A DNA stretch of 64,000 bases from Calliopum simillimum (taxonomy: Eukaryota; Arthropoda; Insecta; Diptera; Lauxaniidae): positions 51,830,028 to 51,894,027 of the forward strand of contig OX638372.1 of NCBI GenBank assembly GCA_951812925.1, given 5' to 3'. Of the stretch, positions 1 to 11,660 are shown one piece after another; positions within the stretch are counted from its first letter, which is position 1, and every line of letters begins with the position of its first letter. The notes under the pieces were generated by a model. The model was not told the DNA's origin. It did no database searches and saw only the letters and a program-made list of their open reading frames with translations. Made by a program: the position numbers and the translations under genes.

Positions 1-37
1 AAGTAAAATTCAGAAAAATGGTATGTGGGTCGTGGCG

Positions 38-387
38 ACAGAATAGGTTTGAAAGTCTAAATCACTCATAACGCCCTAAATTTCTAAAAAAATTCAAGCA
101 AATTCCTTGAAGAAAAATAAATCGTCTTTGTTTATGATGTTTTTTTAATTTAAGCCGAGCAAAAAACGAGGAACGCTAAATTTTGCATTCCGTCAAAAAT
201 CACGTGTTTTACCCAAAACTTAGCTTTTTTCGTTTTTCACTCGGCATGGGGGGCTTAAATCAAAAAAACATCCTAAACAAAGTCGATTTATAATTGGTCA
301 AGGAATTTGCTCGAATTTTTTTTTTTAGAAATTTAGGGCCTGTTATATGAGCGTAATGAGTGATTTAGACTTTCTAACCCATTCTGT
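38..387. repeat. Foldback (inverted-repeat) element
   Basis: Two arms of roughly 120-150 bp face each other around a short centre at about 160-235. The left arm starts ACAGAATAGGTTTGAAAGTC and the right arm ends with the reverse complement of a near-identical sequence. The arms include AT-rich blocks and the motif AAGGAATTTGC. The short forward frame at 347-541 lies across the right arm and looks incidental. No coding content and no clear target duplication were seen. Confidence 0.7.
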
Positions 388-639
388 CAATAGATATCCC
401 GCTATCTTGCCCATAACATATCCACTACTTCCAAAATATGCGCTCTCCCGACACCCTCTCGGCTCAAAATTTTTTTTGTTCACCTATCGGAAATTTCAGT
501 TAATATGTCTAGGAATATATTCCACCACATTTGGTTATTGAACATGAAAAAAAAAAATTCTTAAAAACTGGGTCATATAAGAGGAGATTATTTTCTGATA
601 TGACGATATACATTAAGGTGGAGCGCAGCTGTATGAAGC

Positions 640-1414
640 CGTATCTCAGTTCCTACCTCAAGTTTCTATATTAATGTGCCACCCCTAACGTCAGAAATTA
701 AAGCTCGCAAAAAATCATTAAACTTTTGCAAAGGAAGTATTTCAATTACTCCAAAAGGAATATTTTAAAAAATATTTTTTTTTTTTTTTTTGCCGAAGAT
801 AGGTGTCTAGATCTTACCAGAAAAAAAAGTCTGCCTTACTGCCTCTAAAACGATGTATTTTTGCAAGAAAAATCAGAAATTTTTTTTTTATCGTCCACTA
901 ACGTTTTTCATCATACTTATCTTCGGCATTTACATTTCGATTTTAAAGTATGATATGTCAATATTTATGCCTTGAGAAGACCAATGTTTTTGCTCCGAAA
1001 ATCATTGACATCAAGTGCCGCGTTCTAGCACTTACCCATCGGATTTCAGTTCCTACTATCCGAATGCACCACTCTTATCTCAGAAAATTAAAGCTCGCAA
1101 AAAAACATTAAACTTTTTTTAAGGAAGTATTTCCATTACTCCATAAAAAATATTTTAAATTATTATTAAATATTTAAATTTTTTGAGTTTAGAGTGGTAC
1201 ATTAGGATAGTAGGAACTAAGATCTGATGGGTAAATACTAGAACGCGGCACTTGACGTCAATGATCTCTGAAGCAAAAACAATGGTCTTCTCGATTCATA
1301 AATATTGATAAATCATATTATCATATTTTGATATGCGCGACCTCTACGTTCGGTAGAAAAAAAAATTCCGAATATTCTCGCAAAAATACATCGTTTTAGA
1401 GGCGGTACGGCGGA
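640..1414. repeat. Composite repeat: direct 115-bp copies and 225-250-bp inverted arms
   Basis: A unit beginning GTTCCTAC and containing AATTAAAGCTCGCAAAAAA and GGAAGTATTTC occurs near 650-776 and again near 1047-1160. In addition, about 829-1076 and 1190-1414 are inverted copies of each other. They share CCTCTAAAACGATGTATTTT at the outer end and AGTGCCGCGTTCTAG further in. No protein is encoded. This sits upstream of the monooxygenase exons and may be intronic. Confidence 0.65.
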
Positions 1415-1712
1415 CTTTTTTTGCCTTTAAGGCGATTCGGTGCACTGCGCACGGCCCCGGGAATGACTGTATATATGGAGCTTTTTGAAAGGGGCTCTGT
1501 AAAAGCATTCAAACCTTGTCTGGAATATCTCAGAACCATTTTTAATATTTGAAAAATTTGATTTAAATAATAACAACTACAAATTTTTTGATAATTTTTA
1601 AACTTGGACCAGTCTAATATATGAGTATGTTTGTATATATAGTTCAAATGACTTAAAAGACTTAAAACTTTTGTAAATGTATTAAGTAATTTTACTTTAA
1701 CAATATTAACAG

Positions 1713-3106
1713 CACCAATTTTCCAAAAGAAGCTATGGGTTTTTACGATTTTTCATACCCATATGAATCAGAGTCGGAAGAAAGCTTTGTAGGACCATCA
1801 AAGGTGATTAACTTCCTGCAAGCCTATGTGGAACATTTTAAATTAATGCCATACATTAACTTGCAACACCTTGTAATACGAGTACGCCCAAAAAATGATA
1901 ATTGGGAGGTTAGTATAGAATATCATAACTGTAGAAAAATATGCAAATAAAATTTTCAATTTAAAGCCAAGAAGTTCCGGTACTGGCGCGATAATATGTA
2001 TTTCAATTTTATAATTGACCAATACTTTACTTGGTAAATTTGCTTATTTTTCTAAGGCAGACTTAACCTCTAAGAATATTACCCAAATTATTCTAATATA
2101 TTTAACATAGGTTATTGTAAAAGATCTGGCGCACAATGCATATGAAACACATTATTTTGACTATGTATTGCTCTGCAATGGACACTATTCCTCACCAAAG
2201 TACCCGGTAATTAAAGGCATGAACCTGTTTAAAGGCCACCAAACGCATAGCCATAAATATCGCAATGCTGAGGCCTATAAAGGTAATAATACTTCATATT
2301 TTCAAATTTAATGGGCTCACCCATTTTTATCACATCAGATAAAGTTGTGCTAACTATAGGCACTGGACCAAGTGGCATTGATATTTGTGCGCTTGTTGCC
2401 GAAGTGGCCAAAAGTGTGGTCTTTAGTCATCACGCCAAATATCCACCAGTATTTAGCACCGTTTCAAATGTAACATTCAAACCAGATGTCAAGGAATTCA
2501 CAGAGGATGGTGCAATATTTCAAGACGACACCACAGCTCAATTTGATTGCGTCATTTACTGCACTGGCTATAAGACAGTTTTTTCATTCTTAAGCGTCGA
2601 TTGTGGTATACACGTTGAGGATAATTACGTACAACCATTGTATAAACATTGTATTTGCATAACACATCCCAGTTTGGCCATTATAGGTTTACCTTCCAGA
2701 ATAAGTCCATCACAAGTCATCGATCTGCAATTACGTTTTATATTCAAATACTATACGAATCAGCGAGAATTGCCCAGCTGCGTAGAGATGTTGGCTGATA
2801 CTGCGCAAGATATGGAAGCACGTTGGGCACGTGGTTTGACCAAACATCATGCTCATTCGATGGGTCCCGCGTTGGTAAGTTTCATTAGGGTATTTTGATT
2901 AGAATATGTCACTTTCATAAGCTTAATTTTAGTTTCAGTATGCGCAAGATTTGGCTGATACTGCCGGTGTACCAAATCAGAAGCCTGTACAATTGAAAAT
3001 TTTGCGCGACGTTGGTAAAGCCCTTCACGGTCCGGAATTCGATTATGAAAAATATCGAAAGTTGCGTTATCGTATAATTGATGATGAAAACTATGAAACA
3101 TTTTAA
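1713..3106 (+). CDS. Flavin-containing monooxygenase, exons 2-5 (N-terminal exon not in window)
   Basis: Flavin-containing monooxygenases (FMOs) are FAD/NADPH enzymes that oxygenate soft nucleophiles (N, S) in xenobiotics and metabolites. Exons read as 1713-1908, 2111-2282, 2339-2874 and 2939-3106, with GT-AG introns and consistent phases (previous exon/0/1/0), giving about 356 residues without a stop. Visible signatures are the FMO-identifying pattern FxGxxxHxxxY (FKGHQTHSHKY, exon 2), the NADPH-binding GTGPSG (start of exon 3) and YCTGY, a variant of the FATGY motif, later in exon 3. Insect FMOs are usually about 415-430 residues, so about 65-70 N-terminal residues with the FAD GxGxxG motif are missing. 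They presumably lie on an exon upstream of the window, or were lost. AATAAA lies at 3124, just after the stop. The family is clear. Which insect FMO paralogue it is remains unresolved. Confidence 0.9.
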
Positions 3107-3589
3107 ATTTCTATTAAAAATTAAATAAAATTTATCGTAAGCCGCTGAAGCTATTAAATTTAATTTGTAGTTTTCTAAATAAAAATCAAGAAAGAAGATT
3201 CGTCACACTCTTTCGACGAGGATTATGATGCTGAATCCAAATCCGAGTGCAAAAAATAATTTTCTTGTCAGTTTTGAGGTTATAAAGTTAGGAAAGGTAA
3301 TATTTAGCCAGAAAACTTGATTATCAGGATCGTATCAAGTAAAACAATTTGAATTTATTGTTACAATTTGACGATGCGATTTTTTGACAGTATACCAAGC
3401 TTGCAATATATGTCAGAAAGGGTCGAAATTTAGATTCATCTCAGCAGTGTCTCTTAAAAACAATAATATTCACTTCCAAAAATTGATTTTTTTACGTTTT
3501 TCCATTATGCGGTCAGAAAAACAAATCTTACGATAAACTGTATAAGGCGATTTCTTCCAGAATTTTTTGAGGCATTTTAAATATTTTCA
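3107..3589. other. Intergenic DNA after the monooxygenase
   Basis: No coding frame. It holds the poly(A) signal of the upstream gene and dispersed fragments that recur in the window. The block around 3190-3290 (GCTGAATCCAAATCCGAG, then GTTTTGAGGTTATA) is related to 35215-35275. The block at 3475-3525 (ATTGATTTTTTTACGTTTTT) is related to 22085-22140. Confidence 0.5.
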
Positions 3590-4330
3590 AAAATAGCCCT
3601 TAAAAAAAATTTGGTAAGGTAATATCAAAAAACGCTTTCAATACAGCATTTTTAAGCTTTTGCTTATATGGAAGGTGCCACGCCTTCTTGTCCCAATTCA
3701 TCTAGTTTTCGCTCAGACGTTGTACTTTTTAACTCTGGTATTTATGGGTATTTTTCTTGCGTTATCACAAAAATTGCTCTGAACATTGCATTTTGAATAC
3801 ATATCTTGTATTGGTGGTGGGCGTCTCCGTTGACTTATTTCACTTATTTTAAATCCCAGGAGTTAACTTATACAACGAAGTCACTGTGCCAAATTTCAAT
3901 GAATTCCCTTGCTTAATTTTTCCGTGAAAAATATTTCCACAGACAAACACCCAGCCAGCCAGACTGACGGACATGGCTATAGTGACTCAGGAGGTGACGC
4001 TGATCAAGAATATTCCGTCAACTGAAGTGCAAAATGGCGAAACATCATTTTGAATTCTTTCAAAGGCGTAGCGAAAAACTTCTTAAACTTAAAATGTTTT
4101 AGATTTTAAAGCTGGTATTGCTTTATACCGATTTTATTTTAGGTTATACTTGCCGAAACTGGCTTTAAAATCAAAAAAATTTGAAGTTTTAGACTGTTTT
4201 CGCAACGCTTTTGAAAAAATTTAACAGTATGTTACGCTTTTTTGCATTTCAGCTGACGATATATACTTTTCTATACCTATAACGCATCCTTCTCTGTGTT
4301 ACAAACGGAAGGAAAAAGTGAAGATATCCT
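3590..4330 (+). repeat. Dispersed repeat family A, copy 1
   Basis: Family A is the most frequent dispersed repeat here. It runs from a GCTTATATGG..GGTGCCACGCC block, through GGGCGTCTCCGTTGAC, to a CAGCCAGCCAGACTGACGG stretch, then GACTCAGGAGGTGACGCTGA and a TTACAAACGGAAGGA end. The same order of blocks is found near 9930-11660 and 22420-23735 (+) and, reversed, near 29310-30190. This copy is split by the MITE at 4014-4259. Superfamily not recognised; no protein encoded. Confidence 0.75.
4014..4259. mobile_element. 246-bp foldback MITE inserted in family A copy 1
   Basis: The ends are inverted repeats: CCGTCAACTGAAGTGCAAAA on the left and the complement of CGTCAGCTGAAATGCAAAA on the right. 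The match continues inward (GCGTAGCGAAAA / GCGTTGCGAAAA, then GATTTTAAAGC) to arms of about 110 bp. It interrupts the family A block ..GATCAAGAATATATATACTT.., which is intact in other copies, with TAT on both sides. This suggests a TA-type target duplication as made by Tc1/mariner relatives. No coding capacity. Confidence 0.75.
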
Positions 4331-4679
4331 GGATGCAGGATATATAAATGTATAGTTTTTTAACACCAAAATTTTTGCACGAATGTACTCTTTATTTTTG
4401 AAGCATATTCGGGTATCCATTCTGTTAACCCATACCGGCTCGGTACCCGATTCCGTTGAAATTTTTTTGTGAATTTTAGAACACAAGATAGTTTGAGCCC
4501 AGTCAAGAAAAATCCGCTGGAATTTTTTTGATATCTCAAACTGTTTTCGAGTTACGGTTGGGATAGTTTTCTACCCCTTGGGCCATTATACATACTCAAA
4601 TCGGAACAAAACTGGTATTTGTAAAGTTTTTGCAAGTTTATTTGGAAAAATTTTAAATTTTCATTGATACGTCATTTCA

Positions 4680-5115
4680 AATGTTGTTCTATGATCAATG
4701 GAACCCACTTACCTGATAACCACTTAGTTCAATTAGCTCACATTTATATTCCAGTGGCCAGTGACTACGCGACCAGGTGACCACATTGGGTCATTAGTAA
4801 GAAGAAACTGAACTAAACCGATATATTGTTTGAAACACTATTTTATGTTTTATGGATCCCATTTGTATTCATTGGAATCCATTCATGTTCCAGTGGTTCA
4901 TTATCAGGTAAAAGTGGCCACATTGGGCTCTTAGTATGAAAAGTCCTTAATTTCAAAGACAAAATTCCGAGACTAGAAAAAAAAAACTACACTAAACTGA
5001 TACACTGTTTCAAACATTGTTTTATATCCTGAGGATCCCATTTGGTTTCATCGAAACCTATGAATGATCCTGCAATCCATGACCAGGTGACCAAATGGCC
5101 ATATTGCTCACTTCA
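4680..5115 (+). repeat. Degenerate tandem repeat, about 180-bp unit
   Basis: Related segments recur: ACTAAACCGATATATTGTTTG.. at about 4813 and ACTAAACTGATACACTGTTTC.. at about 4991, each followed by GGATCCCATTTG. Near 4770, 4910 and 5083 there are variants of CCAGGTGACCACATTGGG. I read about two and a half diverged units. No protein. Confidence 0.55.
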
Positions 5116-7034
5116 AAGCTAAATGCTCAAGACACAGCTACTTTTCTCTTTAAAACAAGAATAGGTATCTCCGAATTCTGCCGTGATATAACAAAACTGG
5201 ATACAGCATCGTTTTAAGCATGTCAAAAACCTTTAGAATTCGAAATCAGAATATATATTCCTCACAAAATATGGCATTCTTTTCAAAAAACGCCGAAATT
5301 ATCGGAAATGTTTATACACATTGGCACAAGGAGTAGAAAACTATCCCAGCAATTTTGACATTGGATATCTCAGACATGGCTATCCCGATTTGAATTATTT
5401 TTAGCATACATGAAACAAGTGCAGATGTTATCATTTTAATATTAAAATATTTTTAGCTTTTTTTTAATAAAATGGTCTTCTTGTTATGATAGCCAACATT
5501 CCAAAGATCAGATACGTATTAACAAATAATTTTTAGAGTTTCTACTTACTTAGAAATCCCTATTTTAGTTAAGGGGTAGAAAACTAACCTTCTGGGCCAA
5601 TATGGGTTGAGAAAAAAATGTTTTGAGCAAAGGAAAAAGTTTTTTTTTTAAAGGTCAACTGAAATGCGTTTGTCTTGAAAATATTCGAGAGAAAGTTGAA
5701 GGCACTAGCTAATCACCGTGATAACTTTAATGTGAAATATCGAACTAATATGCATACTTTTCATATACAATATTTCAGCTAACCGGTGAAATTTTTAGGT
5801 GTCAGGAAAAAAATTTCATTTACGAATTTCCCTTGGACTGAAGAGTGAAATTCGGATTGTTATGTTACCTATAAAAACAAGAGCTATATGAAGTAACTTT
5901 ATAAAAATTGAAGAAAAGAAAATGAGGAACTCTTTGATTTTCATAAATAAATGACCTTTATGATAACTATGTCACGCATCAAAAACTTAAATTAAAGAGC
6001 ACAATGTTATATCACATAATTCCTCTTCAACAAGCTCGACTTTCGTCAGACAACACTCTTCCAGAACACACAAAAAAAAAAAAAGAAAAAAAAACAAACC
6101 ATCACCCCTTCCAAAATCAAAAAACGAACAAATAATGCAACCTCCAAATATCAATGACCTATTCCAGCTGAAGTAAACAAATAAATAAAAAAACGCCACG
6201 AAAGACGAAAACTAAGAGGGAACTTCATTTCCAAAGTACGCGCACAAACAAAAACCTAAGTAATTCATCATGTTCGCCTGAATTTGGAGCACTCATATTG
6301 GAACTCCTCTAATTTATGCAACGCCACGGACCGACGCCTGTCGTTGTGTTATTATAGGATTGTTTCATATTGTAAACTATTTCATTTCGTTCTTTCTTTG
6401 TTACATTTGCTTCCTCTTTGGGTATTGACAGTTTACATAATGTAATGTTCCCTATTTAGTGTACGTACCTACTCCTTTTGTACACAAATTGAACAATACA
6501 ATTTGTAATGTTGAATCATTGCCTCGGGCACAGAGTCAGCTACTGCTGCGCTAATTAGGTGTGATATATTTAATAGGCGTGTAATTTACAATCGCCAGAA
6601 ATGAACTTCGTCTTCATCATCTTCATCGATGGATGGATGCATCGACATTTCAACTTCGAGCTCAATGCATTCTACTTAGATAGGTAGCTGCCTTTGATTT
6701 GTTTGCTTGCATTGCTTTGCTTTGAAATGCTGTGTTTTGTTATCATCGAATATTTATTTATTTAAGAGAACGGAGGGATGGGGGTGGAGTATGTGTGCTG
6801 AGTGTGAAATTGTAAATTATCAAGTTCACATATTGATCGATCGAATGTGCCGCGCGCCTATATCAAAAGTTGTGTTAAAAGATGATTTATACTAAAAGGT
6901 TCATTGCACTGATATGATAATGTAATGCAATAGTGTTCATAAGTGTTTTATGGTAATTGATGGAACGTAAGGGTACCTATTATGATTTAAAAGTAATTGT
7001 TGCACCGATTACTTGTTCAATTAAGAAGCAATAA
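5116..7034. other. Gene-free AT-rich DNA
   Basis: No convincing coding frame. Short frames overlap poly-A or poly-T tracts (for example near 6070-6100). The part from about 6200 to 6900 looks like single-copy sequence, with CATCGATGGATGGATGCATCG-like simple patterns, and could be intron or regulatory DNA of a gene outside the window. Confidence 0.4.
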
Positions 7035-7692
7035 ATATCGATACGTCCAACGTAAAAGTTGGTAACTCCAAAATCGTAGTTTTTAGTTATGATCATTTTT
7101 GCATTGTTTTCGTTAAAACAAGAAAACCAAAAACAAAAATTTATTAAATACTTTGGAAATTTGTAGTCCAAATAAAGGTTTTTCGACTATTAAATCGTTG
7201 TCTATATTCCAAATTGTTTTACAGAGATATTAACAATTTCAACTTATAGTTTGGATAAAAACGAATACATATGTGTTGTAACTCCAGTTATAACTTATGT
7301 TCTGTTTTAGCAACCTAGTGTTCCATGAGAAAAGTTGGTAACTTAACTTGCCAACTACCATCAAAAAATATTCTACGGACATTACGTTGGTATGTAGGAA
7401 TTGCAACCACTGATTTTTAATACCTTTGTATATTAAGTTACCAACGCAATTTGTCATTTTTGTCCAGTGCATAAATTATCAACTTAAGTTGCCAACTAAA
7501 TATACTTAAATATACTTAACTAAAATATACTTAGGTTGTAACTTCAAAAATTGCTTCCAGCTCTTCAAATTTCAAGTTAGAGGTACCAAAATTTGACAAA
7601 AGATAGAATACAATACGCAGATTTCGAAAATCATTGCCCCGTAAAAAGTTGGTAACTTGAGTTACAAACTTTTACGTTGGATTAATCGATAT
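7035..7692. mobile_element. Non-coding TIR element, 658 bp
   Basis: Both ends carry ATATCGAT, three unmatched bases, then TCCAACGTAAAAGTT in inverted orientation. Inside, the motif AAGTTGGTAACTTAA and variants recur at about 7056, 7333, 7435, 7479 and 7647 in both orientations, so the interior is built from repeats of the terminal motif. Superfamily not assigned and no transposase present. Confidence 0.65.
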
Positions 7693-9925
7693 GTAAATAT
7701 CTGTTGAATTCTGCTAAATGTGTGCCTTATTTTATTCTGAAGAACAAATATCCTTGATATTGGCGTAGTGGTGTCAAAAAATTACTGGTTGATGGGATAA
7801 TTGCATCGAGTACAATTTGAAACACAGAAATGTGGCACTTTCTTCGACTTTATGCTCTTGTAACAACACAGTGATTGCCCGATCCACAAAAGGTAAAGTG
7901 TGTCTAAAGTATTCCAATATCTGCACTCTAAATAAAATTGTGCGAAACTCCATACGAACTATGTTAAAAGGGCTAAACATAATACTGTGTGAAAAATTTT
8001 CTTCTCAGCAATGTGTATAATTTTCTCAGGATATTTGTTTGAAATGTTACTCGCATACATCGATGGCACTCTCACTTCAGAGTAAAGTTTACACATATTT
8101 TGTATAAAATTTTTACAAAGTACTTTTTGGCTTCCTTTTTACACAGGTAGTTTGTTTGAAATTTCACACAATTTTATTTATAGTGTATAAGCAAAAAAAA
8201 TGTGCAGGTACTCCTACTACCAAAGGGACGGTGTTCAAATAACATATCTTAATAGGACGGCGTAGGGTACCCTTTTTTTACTGAAATCAATAGTCCTAAA
8301 TCTCATAAGTAAAATGATATGCTTTTTAAAATGGGTTATTAGATAGTTTTCATAGATCTTTTGACGAAAGTAAAAAAAAAAGTAAATGAAACAAAAATCA
8401 AAATAGCCATTTTTGATGTATTTGTCAGTGTTGATTCCGAATCCGGTCTCAAACTCAGCACTTAAATTTAAATCTTTCTACACTCGGATAGGGTACCAGC
8501 ATGCCTCGATAGAAGTTTCTATCCATCCGTCGTAGTGTGCATCACAGACCGTGCTTCTCCGTCACTGGTCCGGGGTCTCCGGAATGTCCGTCGTGGAATG
8601 CATCACCGTCCATGTCGCTCCATCATTTGTCCTCAAAATGTGTCTTATGGTTATTAATTATAAGTCCCAGTCCAGTCTTCAAGTGTCCTCATCGTTGAAA
8701 AAGACTTAAGTCGCTAGATGTTGAAAATAAGAGAAGATCACTTCTTACCTGTGTGACGATCACCAACAGAAAGAAAGTATCTCCAACTGCAAATACCTTC
8801 ATTGCCTTCATTAAATGGTGGCAGCCCGCCCCCTGCGTGAAATTCTGAAGTAAGTGTTCGTTGGGTTGCGTTTAGAATTCTTTGTTGGCGCGATATTCAG
8901 TTGTTTGTATACTTAGTTGGCCGACAGTTTAACATGCGCAATTTATTCGCATACTCGCTTAGCTAAAGCAGTCCTTGCTGATTTCTTAAGATTAAGCTGG
9001 CAAAGGGTGAAATAATTATGTCTAAACATGAAACTAAGTGCTAAATCTAATCAATTCGAACTGAAATCACCCGTCATTGTCTTCATCGTTTTAAGGGAAA
9101 TGTTGACTATAGAATAAATTGATTGAAAAAATTTTTTTTTTGGAATTTCTGCGGTTACGCCCAAAAATTACGATCTCAAAAACGGGTCATACGTTATTTC
9201 AAATTTTCCGTCTTGAATCAAGGTATATAAAATTGGAACTTAAAAGTAACGACTTATTGTTCTATTGGCTAAAATAACTTCTAAAAACCTTATTTCGAAA
9301 TTTCACCCTTACTCTAAATCTTAATATTGTCCAAGGTCATCATATACGCAAAAAACAGTTTTCTCAAATATCTTAACCCATTACATCATGTTCTCATGGC
9401 TCTTCTTTGACCTCCTTATGTAAACAACTTGGTTGAAATGGGTTAAAGTGTTCAACAAAAATATTCTACAAAAAATTTCAGTAGGGGTCACGAAAGACAA
9501 GAAATGCTTAAAAGATAATAAAAGTACGTACAAAATGTAATAAAATGCAAAAAATGGGGAGCGAAAAAAGCCAGTAGCATTTCTTCTACTACTATTATTT
9601 GCTGATGCAAAGATGATGAGTCCAACGTCCTTTCATTCTTCAATTGATGAGATACAACAAATAAAAGCTTCACACCTATCTAAACTTGCGCAATGTTGGC
9701 TTAAATCTGCTTCTTCATTGTCCACTCTTATGCAGTACACGTTGCAGTATGGAATAAAAAACACCCAAAAGGAAAAGAAGTGCTTCAAAAACTCTTCTTC
9801 CTTTATCATTGCATGACATAGGATGCAAGCGCTCTTAATCTTACCGAAGCCTTACGTAAAAAGGCCTTTTGAAGCGCTTATTTGTAATGTTGCGGAAATC
9901 GTTTTTTCAATAAAATTAAAAAAAA
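7693..9925. other. Gene-free DNA with dispersed fragments
   Basis: No supported gene. The segment around 8500-8640 is slightly GC-richer, with repeated GTCCGTCGTxGTGCATCAC-like phrases (8525-8550 and 8585-8610), apparently a short degenerate tandem. Around 9120-9190 lies a GGAATTTCTGCGGTTACGCC block related to one near 60480. The remainder is AT-rich with no recognised content. Confidence 0.4.
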
Positions 9926-10253
9926 AAAGAAAACTAGTAAGGGTGTAACCTTTGGCCTGGCCAAACATTAAATACCCTACACTACAGTATTTTTAAAATT
10001 TTGCTTATATGGGAGGTGCCATGTTCTTTTGTCCGATTTTCTCCAGTTTTTGCTTAAAGCTTGCATTTATAATTCTTAGAGTCTGAGTAACATTTAGTTC
10101 GAATATCGCAAAAAACGCTTTCATGACTGTGTGTTATGCTTATATGGGAGATGCCACGCCCTCTTGTCCGAAATTGCCCAGTTTTTTTCAGAGCTTGCGC
10201 TTACGATTTGTAGTATTTATATGTTTTTTGTTGCATTGTCGTGAAAAAATACT

Positions 10254-11333
10254 TCTATTATTATTATTCAAAGACTCTGGATTGTGCAGCCTCTTTCCCT
10301 GTCAGAACAGTTCTAGACTATCTATAAATCGTTTCACTGCCGTGGGATTAATTTTACCTAAGTCATTTGGATTTAAAATTTCGGCACCTAGGTATCTTAC
10401 TCTGCGTCTCACCGCAGCGGGGCAAGTACATAGTATATGTTCCGCTATTTCCGAGTCCTCTAAGCAGAGTCTACAGGAATCATCGTCTACCAAACCCATC
10501 ATTTTTAGGTGATAATTGAGTTTACAGTGACCTGCCATTATTTCGCTGTACGTTTTTATATCTTTTCTACTGAGATTTAAAACATCTTCTACCTCAATAC
10601 GTCTTGGATCGATCAGCCGCATACCTTCTTTGGCTCGCAAGTGATCAAAGAGGCTTTCTTTTTCCCATTCCCGTATTAAGTTATTTTTAAAATAGTTGTT
10701 TACTGCGCAGAAGGGTTCTGTGGCTATGAAAGTATTGAGTACGCTCCTCTTGGCCAAGCAGTCTGCCCTTTGTTGCCTTCATGCCCCTCGTGCCCTGGTA
10801 TCCAAACTATAGTAACTTCATTCCTCCTGGATAGAGCTTTAAGAAGTTCGAAACACTCCCAGACATGTTTGGAGTGCATTGAAAAAGCCATTAGTGATTT
10901 GAGAGTTGCTTGGCTGTCCGAATAAATGTATATGTCGGTGCCAGAAGTGCCCCTTCTTAGACATTCTATAGCGCACAACTCTAAAGCGTGGACCTCCGCC
11001 TGAAAAATGGAAACTGTTTTTTCCATTGCAACTGCTTTCTGGAATCTTGGTCCCACAACTCCAGCTCCTACGCTGCCATCTTCCGTCTTGGACCCATCTG
11101 TGAACAGTTATGGTGAGCCCTGTTTTACATTTATGTCCTTCCACCTCCACTCAGCGCTGTCATTGATTACCACTTTGAATTTTCTAGAGAAAACAAACTT
11201 TTTACTTAACTTATCGGAGACCGAAAGACGTGGTGTGTCCCAGAAAACATCCAAGATTTTAAAATGTCCTGTTAGATTGCCTTCTTTAAGTTGTTGTAAA
11301 TGAGGTAGTCAGAGAGCAGCACAGGCTGCTTCC
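10254..11333 (-). mobile_element. 5'-truncated I-clade non-LTR retrotransposon insertion
   Basis: The insertion is bounded by an exact 10-bp direct repeat, AAAAAATACT, at 10244-10253 and 11334-11343. Read on the minus strand it starts within coding sequence and ends in an AATAATAATAATAG tail, like the TAA-type 3' ends of I-factor relatives. It interrupts family A copy 2. RNase H and a C-terminal cysteine motif, the order found in I-like elements, are encoded in damaged frames. This is a dead copy. Confidence 0.85.
10302..11330 (-). pseudogene. RNase H domain and C-terminal tail of an I-like ORF2, broken
   Basis: On the minus strand an RNase H fold is recognisable: TDGSK near the start, then AEVHALELCAIECL, IYSDSQATLKSL and WIPGHEGHEGN (the D..E..D..H pattern of RNase H). 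After it come ADCLAKRS and a CRLCLED..HILCTC cysteine-histidine motif close to the C-terminus. There is an in-frame stop just upstream of TDGSK, another further upstream near 11305, and a one-base deletion between the GHEGN and ADCLAKRS parts near 10770. Reverse transcriptase and ORF1 are absent because of 5' truncation. Not functional. Confidence 0.85.
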
Positions 11334-11660
11334 AAAAAATACTCTTAAAGTTGCATATTGAATATAATTTTTGTACGGGCGGAAGGCGCCTCCGTTGACC
11401 GATTTCGATAATTTTCAATCCCACTAGCTAACTTTGATGACGGAGGCAGAGTATCAAATTGCATTGAATTATCTTGCTCAGTTTTCCCAAAAAATTATTT
11501 CCACGCACACCCAGCCAGACAGACGAACGTAGCTACATCGACTTAGGAGGTAACTCTGATCAAGAATATATATACTTTTCCATATCTGCCACGCCTCCTT
11601 CTCTGCGTTACAAACGGAAGGACAAAGTTAATATACTGGGTGTGGGGTATAAAAACTGGC

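Larger units (their letters stand above)
9930..11660 (+). repeat. Dispersed repeat family A, copy 2 (split by an I-like retrotransposon)
   Basis: The left end reads AGTAAGGGTGTAACCTTTGG.., then CTTATATGGGAGGTGCCA, a second GGGAGATGCCACGCCCTC block, and after the insertion (10254-11333) GGCGCCTCCGTTGACCGAT, CACCCAGCCAGACAGACG, GAGGTAACTCTGATCAAGAA and TTACAAACGGAAGGACAAA. The left end is shared with the reverse copy near 30190, which defines one border of the family. The right border is probably near 11620-11660. Confidence 0.75.

Noticed and set aside
10123..10512. 129-residue forward frame
   Set aside because: Antisense shadow of the I-like retrotransposon tail and family A.
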